A DNA stretch of 64,000 bases from positions 248,001 through 312,000 of the forward strand of contig NZ_JACHVP010000001.1 in the NCBI RefSeq assembly GCF_014190775.1, written 5' to 3'. Source of the DNA: Leifsonia aquatica. GTDB lineage: Bacteria; Actinomycetota; Actinomycetes; Actinomycetales; Microbacteriaceae. Under the pieces are notes generated by a model. That model did not search any database, was not told the origin of the DNA, and worked only from the letters and a program-made list of their open reading frames with translations. Both the position numbers and the translations under genes were made by a program. Below, piece by piece: positions 56,011 through 64,000 of the stretch. How positions within the stretch are numbered: the first letter of the stretch is position 1; each line of letters begins with the position of its first letter.

Positions 56011-57173
56011 TTCGGCACCTCCAGCACCACGGTCGTCCCGCTGCCGGGGGAGGAGAAGAGGCGTGCGTTCCCGCCGACGTCGCGCAGCCGGGCGACGATC
56101 GACTCGGTGTAGCCGAGCCGGCCCTCCTCGATGCTGCCGACGTCGAAGCCCTTGCCCGCATCGGTGACCATTGCGCGCACCGTGGTCTCGTCGTCGGTGA
56201 TGGTAACGTGGGCCTCGTTCACGCCGGAGTGGCGGCGGACGTTCTCGAGGCACTCGCCGAGCGCGAGGAGGAACGAGTCGAGCACGTCGCTCGGCAGCAG
56301 CACCTGGCCGGACCCGTGCCAGTTGACCTCGAGGCCCATGCGGCGGAAGCGCTGCTTGACCGATTCGAGGGTGTTGCCGAGGGTCGACTCCTCGACGGGC
56401 TTGAGCCGGTAGTCGCCGGAGCGGGTGGGGTCGGGCGTGAAGCCGAGGCGCAGCTGCCGCAGCAGCGCAGCGTCCTCGGCCGCCTGCTCGCGGAGCGCCC
56501 CGACCCCGACCCCGACACCGGAGTGGGCGAGGAGGGTGAGCGTCGCGAGCACGGTGTCGTGCAGCAGGCGCGCGCCCTGGCGGCGACGCGCCTCCGTCTC
56601 GCTCGCCTGACGCTCCACCCGGTAGGCGCGGCTCATCGTCGAGATGCGCTTCAGCGTGCGCGGCACGGTGCGCGCCAGCCACACCCCGGTCGCGGTCAGT
56701 GCGACCCATCCCGCGACGATGAGCAGCACCGGCTCGGCGAGTCGCGAGTGCGTCGCGATGAGCGTCGTGAACGTGGCGGCCAGAGTGACCACCGCGGCCG
56801 CGATCAGCACGAGCAGCCGGGCGCGGGAGGTGACCGAGAGCACCGACAGGCAGGCGATTCCCACCGCGCCGACGACACCGACCACGCTCAGCGCGGACGG
56901 GCCGAGCGGCTCCATCGGCAGGAGGTTGACGAGCACGATCGCGGAGCCCGCGACCACGATCACGCACATCCACAGCGTGGAGCGCAGCAGCGTCCCCAGC
57001 TGGAACTGGGCGTAGGCGAGGCACGCGAGCAACACGAGGGAAGCGAGGTAGAGCGGCAGCGGGAGCGTTCCCGGGATGCTCAGGCAGACGAGGGCGGTCG
57101 CGCTCGCGGTGAGCCCGACGGTGCGGGCGGTCGCTGCGAGGAGCCGATCACGCTCCTTCTGGATGCGCGACAT
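56007..57173 (-). CDS. Sensor histidine kinase with six-helix membrane domain
   Basis: 388 residues with GGAGGAGG directly before the ATG. Six membrane helices (about 20-165), a HisKA_3-like helix with His in ARLLHDTVLATLTLL, and HATPase motifs (CLENVRRHSGVNEAHV, DAGKGFDV, SPGSGTTVVLEVP). It should phosphorylate the LuxR-type regulator two genes on. The gene begins 15 bases after the metX stop. Confidence 0.92.
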   Translation of the reverse strand: MSRIQKERDRLLAATARTVGLTASATALVCLSIPGTLPLPLYLASLVLLACLAYAQFQLGTLLRSTLWMCVIVVAGSAIVLVNLLPMEPLGPSALSVVGVVGAVGIACLSVLSVTSRARLLVLIAAAVVTLAATFTTLIATHSRLAEPVLLIVAGWVALTATGVWLARTVPRTLKRISTMSRAYRVERQASETEARRRQGARLLHDTVLATLTLLAHSGVGVGVGALREQAAEDAALLRQLRLGFTPDPTRSGDYRLKPVEESTLGNTLESVKQRFRRMGLEVNWHGSGQVLLPSDVLDSFLLALGECLENVRRHSGVNEAHVTITDDETTVRAMVTDAGKGFDVGSIEEGRLGYTESIVARLRDVGGNARLFSSPGSGTTVVLEVPK

Positions 57174-57188
57174 CCTCCTCCGTTCCGC

Positions 57189-58394
57189 TCAGGCCGCGAA
57201 CAGGCGCCGCAGGTGCTCGCTGACGGCGTCGTCTTCGATGAGGAACCCGTCGTGGCCGAAGTCCGAGCGGATCACCACAGGAACTCTACCGTCGATCGTG
57301 TCGGGCAGGTGGGAGGCGATGACCTCCTGTCCCTCGACCGGGAACAGGCGGTCGCTGTCGATCCCGAGCACGAGGGTGCGGGCGGTCACGCGGGAGAGCG
57401 CTGCGGCGACGCCCCCGCGGTCACGGCCGACGTCGTGCGAGTTCATCGCCTGGACGAGCGTGATGTAGCTGTTGGCGTCGAAGCGGCGCGTGAACTTGTT
57501 GCCGTGGAAGTCGAGGTACGACTCGACGGCGAACCGCCCGCCGCCGCCGAGCGGGCTGATCCCGCTCTGCCACGTGCGCTCGAACCGGGCGTTGAGCTCC
57601 GACGGGCTGCGGTAGTTGAGCAGCGCCATCCGCCGCGCGAGCGCGAGGCCCTGGTGCGGCCCGTCGCCGTCGCCGGCGTCGTAGTAGACGCCGCCGCGGT
57701 GGAGGGGGTCGGTGCGGACGGCCTCGATCTGCACCGAGTTGAGCGCGATCTGGTCGGCCGTGGAGAAGGGAGGCGCGGCGAGCACCGCGAGGCGCTCGAC
57801 CCGCTCGGGGAACGACACCGCCCACTCGAGCGCCTGCATCCCGCCCATCGAACCGCCGACGACGGCCGCCCAGCGGTCGATGCCCAGCACGTCGGTGAAG
57901 GCCGCCTGCGCGTTCACCTGATCGCGGATGGTCGTGAACGGGAAGCGCGGTCCCCATTCGGCGCCGTCGGGCGCGATGGAGGCGGGACCGGTCGTCCCCT
58001 GGCAGCCGCCGAGCATGTTGGGCACGACGACGAACCAGCGGTCGGTGTCGATCGCCTTGCCGGGGCCGATGATCCCGGACCACCAGCCGGCGGTCGGCTG
58101 TCCCGGACCGGAGGAGCCGACCGCGTGGGCGTCGCCGGTGAGCGCGTGGAGGACGAGGACGGCGTTGTCGCCGGTGGGGGAGAGCTCGCCCCAGGTCTCG
58201 TAAGCGATTCGGACGTAGGGGAGCGACTCGCCGCTCTCGAACGAGAACGGCCCGATGCCCGCGAAGCGGCGGCCGGCGGGCGGGTCGGTCTCCTTCCACG
58301 CGCCGCTCGCCGGGGGCTTGCCGAGCAGCGAGCGTGCCTGGGCCTCCGTGATGAAACTCGACGGCGCCGTATCGGCGGATGTCTGCCACTCCAT
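57189..58394 (-). CDS. metX: Homoserine O-acetyltransferase
   Basis: 401 residues, alpha/beta hydrolase. The nucleophile Ser182 lies in GGSMGGMQ; the Asp in GIDSDRLFP and the His in FGHDGFL complete the triad. It acetylates homoserine for direct sulfhydrylation by MetY (encoded 3.8 kb away, opposite strand). A -10-like GAGAAT sits 6 nt before the ATG. It may head an operon with the kinase, pseudo-kinase and regulator. Confidence 0.96.
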   Translation of the reverse strand: MEWQTSADTAPSSFITEAQARSLLGKPPASGAWKETDPPAGRRFAGIGPFSFESGESLPYVRIAYETWGELSPTGDNAVLVLHALTGDAHAVGSSGPGQPTAGWWSGIIGPGKAIDTDRWFVVVPNMLGGCQGTTGPASIAPDGAEWGPRFPFTTIRDQVNAQAAFTDVLGIDRWAAVVGGSMGGMQALEWAVSFPERVERLAVLAAPPFSTADQIALNSVQIEAVRTDPLHRGGVYYDAGDGDGPHQGLALARRMALLNYRSPSELNARFERTWQSGISPLGGGGRFAVESYLDFHGNKFTRRFDANSYITLVQAMNSHDVGRDRGGVAAALSRVTARTLVLGIDSDRLFPVEGQEVIASHLPDTIDGRVPVVIRSDFGHDGFLIEDDAVSEHLRRLFAA

Positions 58395-58400
58395 GGCCCC

Positions 58401-58406
58401 ATTCTC
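58401..58406 (-). promoter_or_regulatory. Possible -10 box GAGAAT of metX
   Basis: GAGAAT, 6 nt before the ATG at 58394. The same element precedes ahcY (3280) and the SDR gene (62092). Confidence 0.3.
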
Positions 58407-58454
58407 CCGGAGTGGGACGAGCGTCGGCGCTCTGTTACGTCGCCACCGGTGCAG

Positions 58455-58460
58455 TAGGCT
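58455..58460 (+). promoter_or_regulatory. -10 box TAGGCT of the NfeD-flotillin operon
   Basis: TAGGCT, about 62 bases before the nfeD ATG; leader near 55 nt. Confidence 0.45.
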
Positions 58461-58521
58461 TCCTGGGACTTGGCTTTCAAATTGATGAGAGCTTCAACAT
58501 GTGTTGCGGGGTGGGCGGATC

Positions 58522-59022
58522 ATGATCGTCTTCTTGATCATCGGCGGGGTGGGGCTGGCGCTCCTCCTGATCTCGATGCTCTTCGGTGAGCTCCTGGACC
58601 TCCTGGACGGGGCACTCTCCGGCACCGGCCTGGGCGCCGGTCTCACGATCTTTGGCGCGTCCGGGCTTCTCGTGCTCGCCAACGACTGGCCCGTCGGCTT
58701 CGCGTACGTGATCGCCGCCGCGGCCGGACTCGTGACGCTCGTCGGGGTGCAGCTGCTCGTACGGCGCTTCCAGAGCAGCGAGGACGGCGCTCCGTCGAAC
58801 CCCGCGGACCTTACCGGCGTCGCCCGCACGCGCGTCAGCCCGAACGGCGGCGAGGTCAGCCTCGACGGGCCGCACGAGCTGGAGTCGCGGCTCGCCTATT
58901 CCGACGACGAGATCCCCGCCGGGACCGTCATCCGCGTGGTCGAGACGCATGGCTCACGTGTGAAGGTCGTCCGCCTCGCATCCGCTTCCATCCCCGCATC
59001 CACCGACCCTGAGAAGGACTGA
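58522..59022 (+). CDS. NfeD-family membrane protein
   Basis: 166 residues from the ATG at 58522 (MIVFLIIGG); a GTG at 58501 and an overlapping ATG at 58499 are alternatives. Three to four membrane helices (about 1-90), then the soluble OB-fold NfeD domain (LTGVARTRVSPNGGEVSL and GTVIRVVETHGSRVKVV). NfeD partners flotillin in membrane microdomains, and the flotillin gene follows by 3 bases. Confidence 0.9.
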   Translation: MIVFLIIGGVGLALLLISMLFGELLDLLDGALSGTGLGAGLTIFGASGLLVLANDWPVGFAYVIAAAAGLVTLVGVQLLVRRFQSSEDGAPSNPADLTGVARTRVSPNGGEVSLDGPHELESRLAYSDDEIPAGTVIRVVETHGSRVKVVRLASASIPASTDPEKD

Positions 59023-59025
59023 GAC

Positions 59026-60561
59026 ATGACCACTCCCTCCTCCATCGCCGGCATCATCGCGGTCGTCGGCATCATCGTCGCCGTCCTCGCGGTGTTCCTC
59101 TTCATCGCCAGCCGCATCCGGCGCGTGGCGCCCAACGAGGCGCTCGTCATCGTCGGCCGCGGCGCCGGCCGGCCGTCGGCTGCGGCAACCGTCTCGGGGG
59201 AGCACGAGGGCGGGCAGCGTGTCGTCATCGGCGGCCGCGTCTTCATCTGGCCGATCCTGCAGCAGGGATTCGCGATCTCGCTGGAGCAGCGACAGATCGG
59301 CATCGTGGTGGAGGGCGTCGACAGCAACTTCATCAAGCTCGCGATCCAGGCGAGCGTGAACTTCAAGGTCTCGGGCACCCCCGAGGGCGTTCGCCGCGCT
59401 GCCCAGCGCTTCCTGTCGCAGCAGAACTCGCTCACCGAGATCATCCAGCAGTCGCTGGAGGGCTCGCTCCGCTCGATCATCGGCAACATGCCGGTGAAGG
59501 ACATCATCTCCAACCGCAACGCCCTTTCGGAGGCCGTGGTCGAGGCCACGAAGGTCGACCTGGCCGAACAGGGCCTCCAGGTCGACCTCCTGAACATCTC
59601 GGACATCTCCACCCCCGGGACGAACTACTTGGCGGACCTCGGTCGCGCGGAGGCCGCGCTGGCCAAGCAGAACGCCGAGATCCGTGAGGTCGAGACGGCC
59701 AGGGCGAGCGAGTTCGCGCGCATCGACGCGGCCGAGCAGATCGCCGAGCGCCAGAAGGCGCTGAGCCTCAAGCAGGCCAGCATCAAGGCCGAGACCGACC
59801 GCGCCAACGCCGAGGCCGAGGCCGCGGGTCAGCTCGCGCAGGCCGAGCAGGAGAAGCTCGTCGCCACCCAGGAGCGCGACGCGCTGGCCGAGAAGGCCAA
59901 GGTGGAGCAGGAGCGCCTGGACATCGAGGTGCGCAAGCCGGCCGAGGCCGACGCCTACGCGACCGTCCAGCGTGCCCAGGCCGAGCGCGACGCCACCAAC
60001 GCCGCCACCGAGGCCGACGCCTACAAGCGCCGCACGATCGCCGAGGCCAACAAGGTCGCCGCCGTGCAGGACGCGCAGGCCGCCGCCGAGTCCGTGCGCC
60101 TGGCGGGAGACGCGGAGCGCGACCGGCAGATCGCGCTCGCCGCCGGTGTCCGCGCCGACGGCGAGGCGCGTGCCGCCGCGATCGAGGCCGAGGGTCTCGC
60201 CGAGGCCCGGGCCACGGATGCGAAGGCGGAGGCGCTGCGCAAGTTCGGCGAGGCCGGCCTCGCGTCGGAGATCATCGACCGCCTGCCCGAGATCACCCGC
60301 GCCGTCGCGGAGCCGCTCGCCAACATCGACAACCTCACCGTGATCAGCACCGACGGCGCATCCGCCGTCACGAAAACGGTCGGTCAGGTCGTCAGCGAGG
60401 TGCCCAAGGTCGTGAAAGACCTGACCGGGCTCGACCTGGGCTCGATCCTCGGCTCTCTCGCGGGCGGTGCGCTCGGTGCCAACGCGCTGAGCGCCGCAGC
60501 ACCGGGAACCGCGACGCGGGTCGACCGCGGCGTCACCAAAGCGGCGACCGCGGGCGAGTAG
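59026..60561 (+). CDS. Flotillin-family (SPFH) protein
   Basis: 511 residues. N-terminal membrane helix (about 8-30), SPFH domain (about 35-190), a very long Ala/Glu/Lys-rich coiled coil with EA repeats (about 195-420), and a C-terminal region with hydrophobic end (LGSILGSLAGGALGANALS). It forms oligomeric scaffolds in membranes. Coupled to nfeD. It is convergent with the K+ channel. Confidence 0.96.
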   Translation: MTTPSSIAGIIAVVGIIVAVLAVFLFIASRIRRVAPNEALVIVGRGAGRPSAAATVSGEHEGGQRVVIGGRVFIWPILQQGFAISLEQRQIGIVVEGVDSNFIKLAIQASVNFKVSGTPEGVRRAAQRFLSQQNSLTEIIQQSLEGSLRSIIGNMPVKDIISNRNALSEAVVEATKVDLAEQGLQVDLLNISDISTPGTNYLADLGRAEAALAKQNAEIREVETARASEFARIDAAEQIAERQKALSLKQASIKAETDRANAEAEAAGQLAQAEQEKLVATQERDALAEKAKVEQERLDIEVRKPAEADAYATVQRAQAERDATNAATEADAYKRRTIAEANKVAAVQDAQAAAESVRLAGDAERDRQIALAAGVRADGEARAAAIEAEGLAEARATDAKAEALRKFGEAGLASEIIDRLPEITRAVAEPLANIDNLTVISTDGASAVTKTVGQVVSEVPKVVKDLTGLDLGSILGSLAGGALGANALSAAAPGTATRVDRGVTKAATAGE

Positions 60562-60589
60562 CGGTTCTACCGAGCGAGGGGCGTCGGGG

Positions 60590-61306
60590 TCATTCGTCGC
60601 CCTTCGGCGTCTCCCGCGCGTCGTCCTCCCGGGGAAGGTCGAGGCGACGCCCCTCGTCGGACGGCGGCTGGTGCCGGAGGTGCTGCGTGTGCTCGTTGAG
60701 GTACGACACGATCGTCGCGCTCGCCGTGCCCACGATCGCGATGCCGCCGATCATCAGGACGACGGCCAGGATGCGGCCGGGCACCGTGACCGGGTAGTAG
60801 TCGCCGTACCCCACCGTCGCCATCGTCACGCACGCCCACCACACGGCGTCGCCGAACGAGTGGATGTTGGAGCCGGGAGCGTAGCGCTCGATCTGGTACT
60901 CGGTGAGAGCGATGACGTAGATGAACATCACGACGAACGTCGCCGCGATGATGAGGATGCGTCGCCGCAGGTGCGCCGCCGAGTTGCCGCGCAGCACCGG
61001 GATCCGCTGGAGCGAGCCCAGGAGCCGGAACGGCCGGGCGATCGGGAACAGCACGGAGAGCAGGTCGACGACGTTGGCGCGGACGAACCGCCATTTGTGG
61101 GCGGCCAGCGTGATCCGCACGACGTAGTCGACGAGGAAGAACGCCCAGACCACGATCAGCACCGTCACGACGACCGCGTGCACGGCGCTCGGCGGATCGG
61201 TCGCCAGGATGTTCACCGAGTAGGCGACGATGAAGACCACGCTCGCGCCGATCCCGGGCCACGCGGTGACCCGCTCCCAGCGTTCGCGCTTCGCGTCGTC
61301 GCCCAC
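60590..61306 (-). CDS. Voltage-gated-type K+ channel
   Basis: 238 residues from a GTG. Six membrane helices with the selectivity filter TVGYGD in WACVTMATVGYGDYYP; the S4 (IARPFRLLGSLQR) has few Arg residues, so voltage sensing is probably weak. A basic/acidic cytoplasmic tail follows. It lies 4 bases after the SDR stop, so they are co-transcribed. Confidence 0.94.
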   Translation of the reverse strand: MGDDAKRERWERVTAWPGIGASVVFIVAYSVNILATDPPSAVHAVVVTVLIVVWAFFLVDYVVRITLAAHKWRFVRANVVDLLSVLFPIARPFRLLGSLQRIPVLRGNSAAHLRRRILIIAATFVVMFIYVIALTEYQIERYAPGSNIHSFGDAVWWACVTMATVGYGDYYPVTVPGRILAVVLMIGGIAIVGTASATIVSYLNEHTQHLRHQPPSDEGRRLDLPREDDARETPKGDE

Positions 61307-61310
61307 GGTC

Positions 61311-62084
61311 TCAGTCCTTGACCCGGAGCTGACCCTTGTGGAAGCGGTAGGGCGCCGCCTGCGCGACCGGCTTGACGACGATCAGGTCGAGGTCGACGTG
61401 CCGGGGGAGTTCCAGGGCGTGCACGATCGTCTCGGCGATGTCCTCCGCGGTCAGCGGCTCGGGCACGTCTTCGTAGACGGCGTCGCGCTTCTCCTGGTCG
61501 CCGCCGAAGCGGACCAGGGAGAACTCCTCGGTCGCGACCATGCCGGGGGCGACCTCCACCACCCGGATGGGCTCGCCGTTCAGCTCCAGCCGCAGCACCT
61601 CGGTCAGCGCGTGCTGGGCGAACTTCGCCGCGTTGTATCCGCCGCCGCCGACGTACGCCTGGTGGCCGGCGATGGAGGTCAGGTTCAGGATGTCGGCGTG
61701 CCCGGTCTGCGCCGCCCCCTCCCGGAGCAGAGGGAGCAGTGCGCTGATGACGCGCTTGGTGCCGAGGACGTTGATCTCGAACATCCACACCCAGTCGTCG
61801 ACGCTCGACTCCTCGACGGAGGCGAGCCCGTGCGCGCCGCCGGCGTTGTTGACGAGGGCGTGGACGCCTCCCGTTGCCGCCAGGTGGTCGCGCAGCGCGT
61901 CGACGTCCTCCTGGCGGGTGAGGTCCGCGACGAAGACCTCGGCGCCGGTCTCGTCCGCGAGATCGCGCAGCCGGTCCTCGCGGCGGGCGACCCCGACCAC
62001 GTCCCAGCCGCCCTCGCGGAAGAGACGCACCGTCGCCGCCCCGATGCCCGAACTCGCTCCCGTCACGACCACACGTCTGCTCAT
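61311..62084 (-). CDS. Short-chain dehydrogenase/reductase
   Basis: 257 residues from the ATG at 62084 (MSRRVVVTGASSGIG); a further in-frame ATG lies 15 bases upstream. Cofactor loop TGASSGIG, NNAG, and the catalytic Ser-Tyr-Lys (NLTSIAG, YNAAK) are complete. Resembles the YdfG class of NADP-dependent 3-hydroxy acid dehydrogenases. The GAGAAT-type -10 lies before this start. Confidence 0.95.
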   Translation of the reverse strand: MSRRVVVTGASSGIGAATVRLFREGGWDVVGVARREDRLRDLADETGAEVFVADLTRQEDVDALRDHLAATGGVHALVNNAGGAHGLASVEESSVDDWVWMFEINVLGTKRVISALLPLLREGAAQTGHADILNLTSIAGHQAYVGGGGYNAAKFAQHALTEVLRLELNGEPIRVVEVAPGMVATEEFSLVRFGGDQEKRDAVYEDVPEPLTAEDIAETIVHALELPRHVDLDLIVVKPVAQAAPYRFHKGQLRVKD

Positions 62085-62123
62085 GGACCCTATTCTCACG
62101 GGTTACGGCGTGTTTCGGGTGCG

Positions 62124-62153
62124 TTGCCCGTGCGTGAGGCGCGCCTCTACCCT
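62124..62153 (+). promoter_or_regulatory. Promoter of metY
   Basis: -35 TTGCCC (62124-62129), 18-base spacer, -10 TACCCT (62148-62153). Leader about 50 nt with ribosome binding site AAGGAG. I saw no riboswitch core in the leader. Confidence 0.5.
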
Positions 62154-62208
62154 GGTCTGGAGGCGGTGGCAAAGCCGCTCGTCGATTTCCACCCGAAGGA
62201 GCTACGCC

Positions 62209-63531
62209 ATGACCGACGCCGCCGACTGGCAGTTCGAGACCAAGCAGATCCACACCGGTGCTGCGCCCGACCCCGTGACGAACGCGCGCGCCACCCCGAT
62301 CTACCAGACCACCTCCTACGTCTTCAACAACGCGGAGCACGCCAAGAACCTCTTCGCCCTGGCGGAGTTCGGCAACATCTACACCCGCATCCAGAACCCG
62401 ACGCAGGCCGTCGTCGAGGAGCGCGTCGCCGCGCTCGAAGGGGGCACCGGCGCCCTCCTCGTCGCCTCCGGCCAGGCGGCCGAGACCTTCGCCGTGCTCA
62501 ACATCGCGCAGGCCGGCGACCACATCGTCTCGTCGAGCTCGATCTACGGCGGCACGTACAACCTCTTCAAGTACACCCTCGCGAAGCTCGGCATCGAGAC
62601 TACGTTCGTCGAGAACCAGGACGACGCCGACGAGTGGCGCCGCGCGGTCCGCCCGAACACCAAGCTCTTCTTCGCCGAGACGATCGGCAACCCGAAGATC
62701 AACATCCTCGACATCGCGCTCGTCGCCGACGTCGCGCACGAGGCCGGCGTTCCTCTGATCGTCGACAACACGATCGCGACCCCGTACCTCATCCGCCCGT
62801 TCGAGCACGGCGCCGACATCGTCGTCCACTCGGCCACCAAGTTCCTCGGCGGCCACGGCACCGTCATCGGCGGCATCGTCGTCGACGGCGGCAGCTTCGA
62901 GTGGTCGAAGAACGTCGACAAGTTCCCGGGCCTCACCGAGCCGGACCCGTCGTACCACGGCGCCAGCTACACCGCCGCGGTGGGCGACGGCCTCGCCTAC
63001 ATCATCAAGGCGCGCGTGCAGCTGCTCCGCGACCTCGGCTCGGCGATCGCCCCGGCCAGCGCCTGGCAGCTCATCCAGGGCATCGAGACCCTCTCGCTGC
63101 GCGTCGAGCGCCACGTGCAGAACGCGCAGGAGATCGCGGAGTTCCTCGAGAACCACCCCGACGTCGCCACGGTCAACTACTCCGGCCTGCCGACCAGCCC
63201 GTGGTACGCCGCCGCCAACAAGTACGCCCCGAAGGGCGTCGGCGCGGTGCTCTCGTTCGAGCTCAAGGGCGGCGTGGACGCGGGCCGTGCGCTCGTCGAC
63301 AACCTGGCACTGTTCAGCCACCTCGCCAACATCGGCGACGTGCGCAGCCTCGTCATCCACCCGGCGTCGACCACGCACTCCCAGCTGACCCCGGAGCAGC
63401 AGCTCACCGCGGGCGTCACCCCGGGCCTGGTGCGCCTCTCGGTCGGCCTCGAGAACATCGACGACCTGAAGGCGGACCTGTCGGCCGGCCTCGCCGCCGC
63501 CCGCTCGGTCGCCGAGGCCGCGCGCGCGTAG
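62209..63531 (+). CDS. metY: O-acetylhomoserine sulfhydrylase
   Basis: 440 residues. PLP Lys211 in HSATKFLGGHG; the motif ETIGNPKINILDI and SVGLENIDDL are typical. It forms homocysteine from O-acetylhomoserine and sulfide, following MetX. The ATG has AAGGAG 9 nt upstream. It is separated from metX by the NfeD-flotillin and SDR-channel genes. Confidence 0.96.
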   Translation: MTDAADWQFETKQIHTGAAPDPVTNARATPIYQTTSYVFNNAEHAKNLFALAEFGNIYTRIQNPTQAVVEERVAALEGGTGALLVASGQAAETFAVLNIAQAGDHIVSSSSIYGGTYNLFKYTLAKLGIETTFVENQDDADEWRRAVRPNTKLFFAETIGNPKINILDIALVADVAHEAGVPLIVDNTIATPYLIRPFEHGADIVVHSATKFLGGHGTVIGGIVVDGGSFEWSKNVDKFPGLTEPDPSYHGASYTAAVGDGLAYIIKARVQLLRDLGSAIAPASAWQLIQGIETLSLRVERHVQNAQEIAEFLENHPDVATVNYSGLPTSPWYAAANKYAPKGVGAVLSFELKGGVDAGRALVDNLALFSHLANIGDVRSLVIHPASTTHSQLTPEQQLTAGVTPGLVRLSVGLENIDDLKADLSAGLAAARSVAEAARA

Positions 63532-63550
63532 CCTCCCGCACCATCACGCG

Positions 63551-63597
63551 ACGAGCCGTCGCGGGATCCGGAAGCTCCGGAACCCGCGGCGGCTCGT
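63551..63597. terminator. Bidirectional terminator between metY and the MFS gene
   Basis: 15-bp stem (ACGAGCCGTCGCGGG with one G-U pair) and inner TCCGGA palindrome. Lies between convergent stops. Confidence 0.75.
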
Positions 63598-63603
63598 CCG
63601 CGT

Positions 63604-64000
63604 TCAGGCGGTGGGCTCCTCCGCGTCGGCGAACGCCAGCTTGGGCACGAAGAACAGGAGGACGGCGGCGACCAGGGCGCCGAGTCCGCAGATGGTCCAG
63701 ACGAGCATGTAGCCGAAGAGGCTCGCGGCCGTCGCTGTGACCGTGGCCGCGCCGGCGAGGAGCACGACGCCGAACACGGCGGAGGCGAACGAGCCTCCGA
63801 TGGTCTTCGTGGTGTTGGTCATGGCCGTGGCCACGCCGGTCTGGCCTCGTGGAGCCGCCGCGGCTGCCGCTGCGGGCAGCGCTCCGACCAGCGCGCCGGA
63901 GCCGATGCCCGCGATCGCCATGTTGGTGAACACCTGCCACGTCTCCAGGTGGAACGGCAGGAAGAGGAGGTAGCCGATGGCGACCAGGAACGAGGCGGCG
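63604..64000 (-). CDS. MFS transporter, C-terminal part (5' end outside window)
   Basis: The frame is open to the window end, so about 130 C-terminal residues are visible. Helices: AASFLVAIGYLLFLPF, IAGIGSGALVGALPAAAA, TKTIGGSFASAVFGVVLL, LFGYMLVWTICGLGALVAAVLLFFVP. The segment with TAMTNTTKTIGGSFASA matches the DHA2 class (14-TM drug exporters). The N-terminal half is needed to classify further. Confidence 0.85.
   Translation of the reverse strand, partial: AASFLVAIGYLLFLPFHLETWQVFTNMAIAGIGSGALVGALPAAAAAAAPRGQTGVATAMTNTTKTIGGSFASAVFGVVLLAGAATVTATAASLFGYMLVWTICGLGALVAAVLLFFVPKLAFADAEEPTA

Noticed and set aside
62154-62208. SAM riboswitch in the metY leader
   Set aside because: The leader is about 50 nt and shows only a small weak hairpin, too short for SAM-I, -II or -IV.

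Overview
The window is GC-rich (about 70 %), gene-dense actinobacterial chromosome. Its gene content and order match the core Rv3260-Rv3219 neighbourhood of Mycobacterium tuberculosis: DUF3499, manB, ahcY, mtrA-mtrB-lpqB, comF, hpf, secA, an Rv3235-like gene, pdtaS, whiB1, rsgA, aroA and sigR-rsrA. A second block follows: kgd, guaB1 and a CNNM pair (compare Rv1248c and Rv1841c-Rv1843c). The lack of mycolate genes, the absence of manA and tmk from their usual places, and the overall style suggest a Microbacteriaceae member (Leifsonia-like). That family placement is an inference. I see no rRNA, tRNA, CRISPR, transposon or prophage. No gene-free stretch exceeds 300 bases; the longest, about 200-275 bases, are regulatory spacers.

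Layout. 1-6265: end of a DUF5719 gene, a zincin-like protein, DUF3499, phosphomannomutase, S-adenosylhomocysteinase, a GNAT acetyltransferase and a cyclase-family protein. 6273-13725: an envelope-associated cluster, with RDD and SpoIIM-like genes diverging from one tiny promoter region, then a minus-strand operon (10-TM-type membrane protein, DUF4129, DUF4350, MoxR, DUF58). 13943-22628: MtrAB-LpqB, ComF, HPF and SecA, ended by a textbook hairpin. 22692-25497: Rv3235-like protein, PdtaS-type kinase, WhiB1. 25723-31957: small membrane protein, DUF1684, and a complete peptide/nickel-type ABC importer. 31988-38370: Bcp peroxiredoxin, RsgA, AroA, SigR-RsrA redox sigma/anti-sigma pair, aldo/keto reductase with a divergent TetR regulator, VOC protein. 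38479-43887: Kgd and GuaB1, divergent. 44021-48345: DUF3105, DUF305, a low-complexity membrane protein and two CNNM/CorC transporters. 48384-54101: old-yellow-enzyme, HAD, NAD(P)HX dehydratase, GT87-type membrane glycosyltransferase, thiamine-binding-type protein, MFS exporter. 54117-58394: metX followed by a histidine kinase, a membrane protein that looks like a degenerate kinase, and a LuxR-type response regulator. 58522-64000: NfeD-flotillin, K+ channel, SDR, metY and the end of another MFS gene.

Functional themes are envelope and cell-cycle signalling (MtrAB, MoxR cluster), thiol/redox stress (SigR-RsrA, WhiB1, Bcp), the methionine/SAM cycle (ahcY, metX, metY), purine salvage (GuaB1), the TCA node (Kgd) and secretion/translation hibernation (SecA, HPF).

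Most of the region is conserved housekeeping sequence, and I found no obviously new multi-gene system. The best leads are: twin TetR operators spaced exactly three helical turns; a kinase/pseudo-kinase/regulator trio behind metX; an MFS promoter with layered repeats; overlapping divergent -10 boxes; and a large number of genes whose -10 box sits 6-8 nt before the start codon, which argues for leaderless mRNAs and helps to fix starts.
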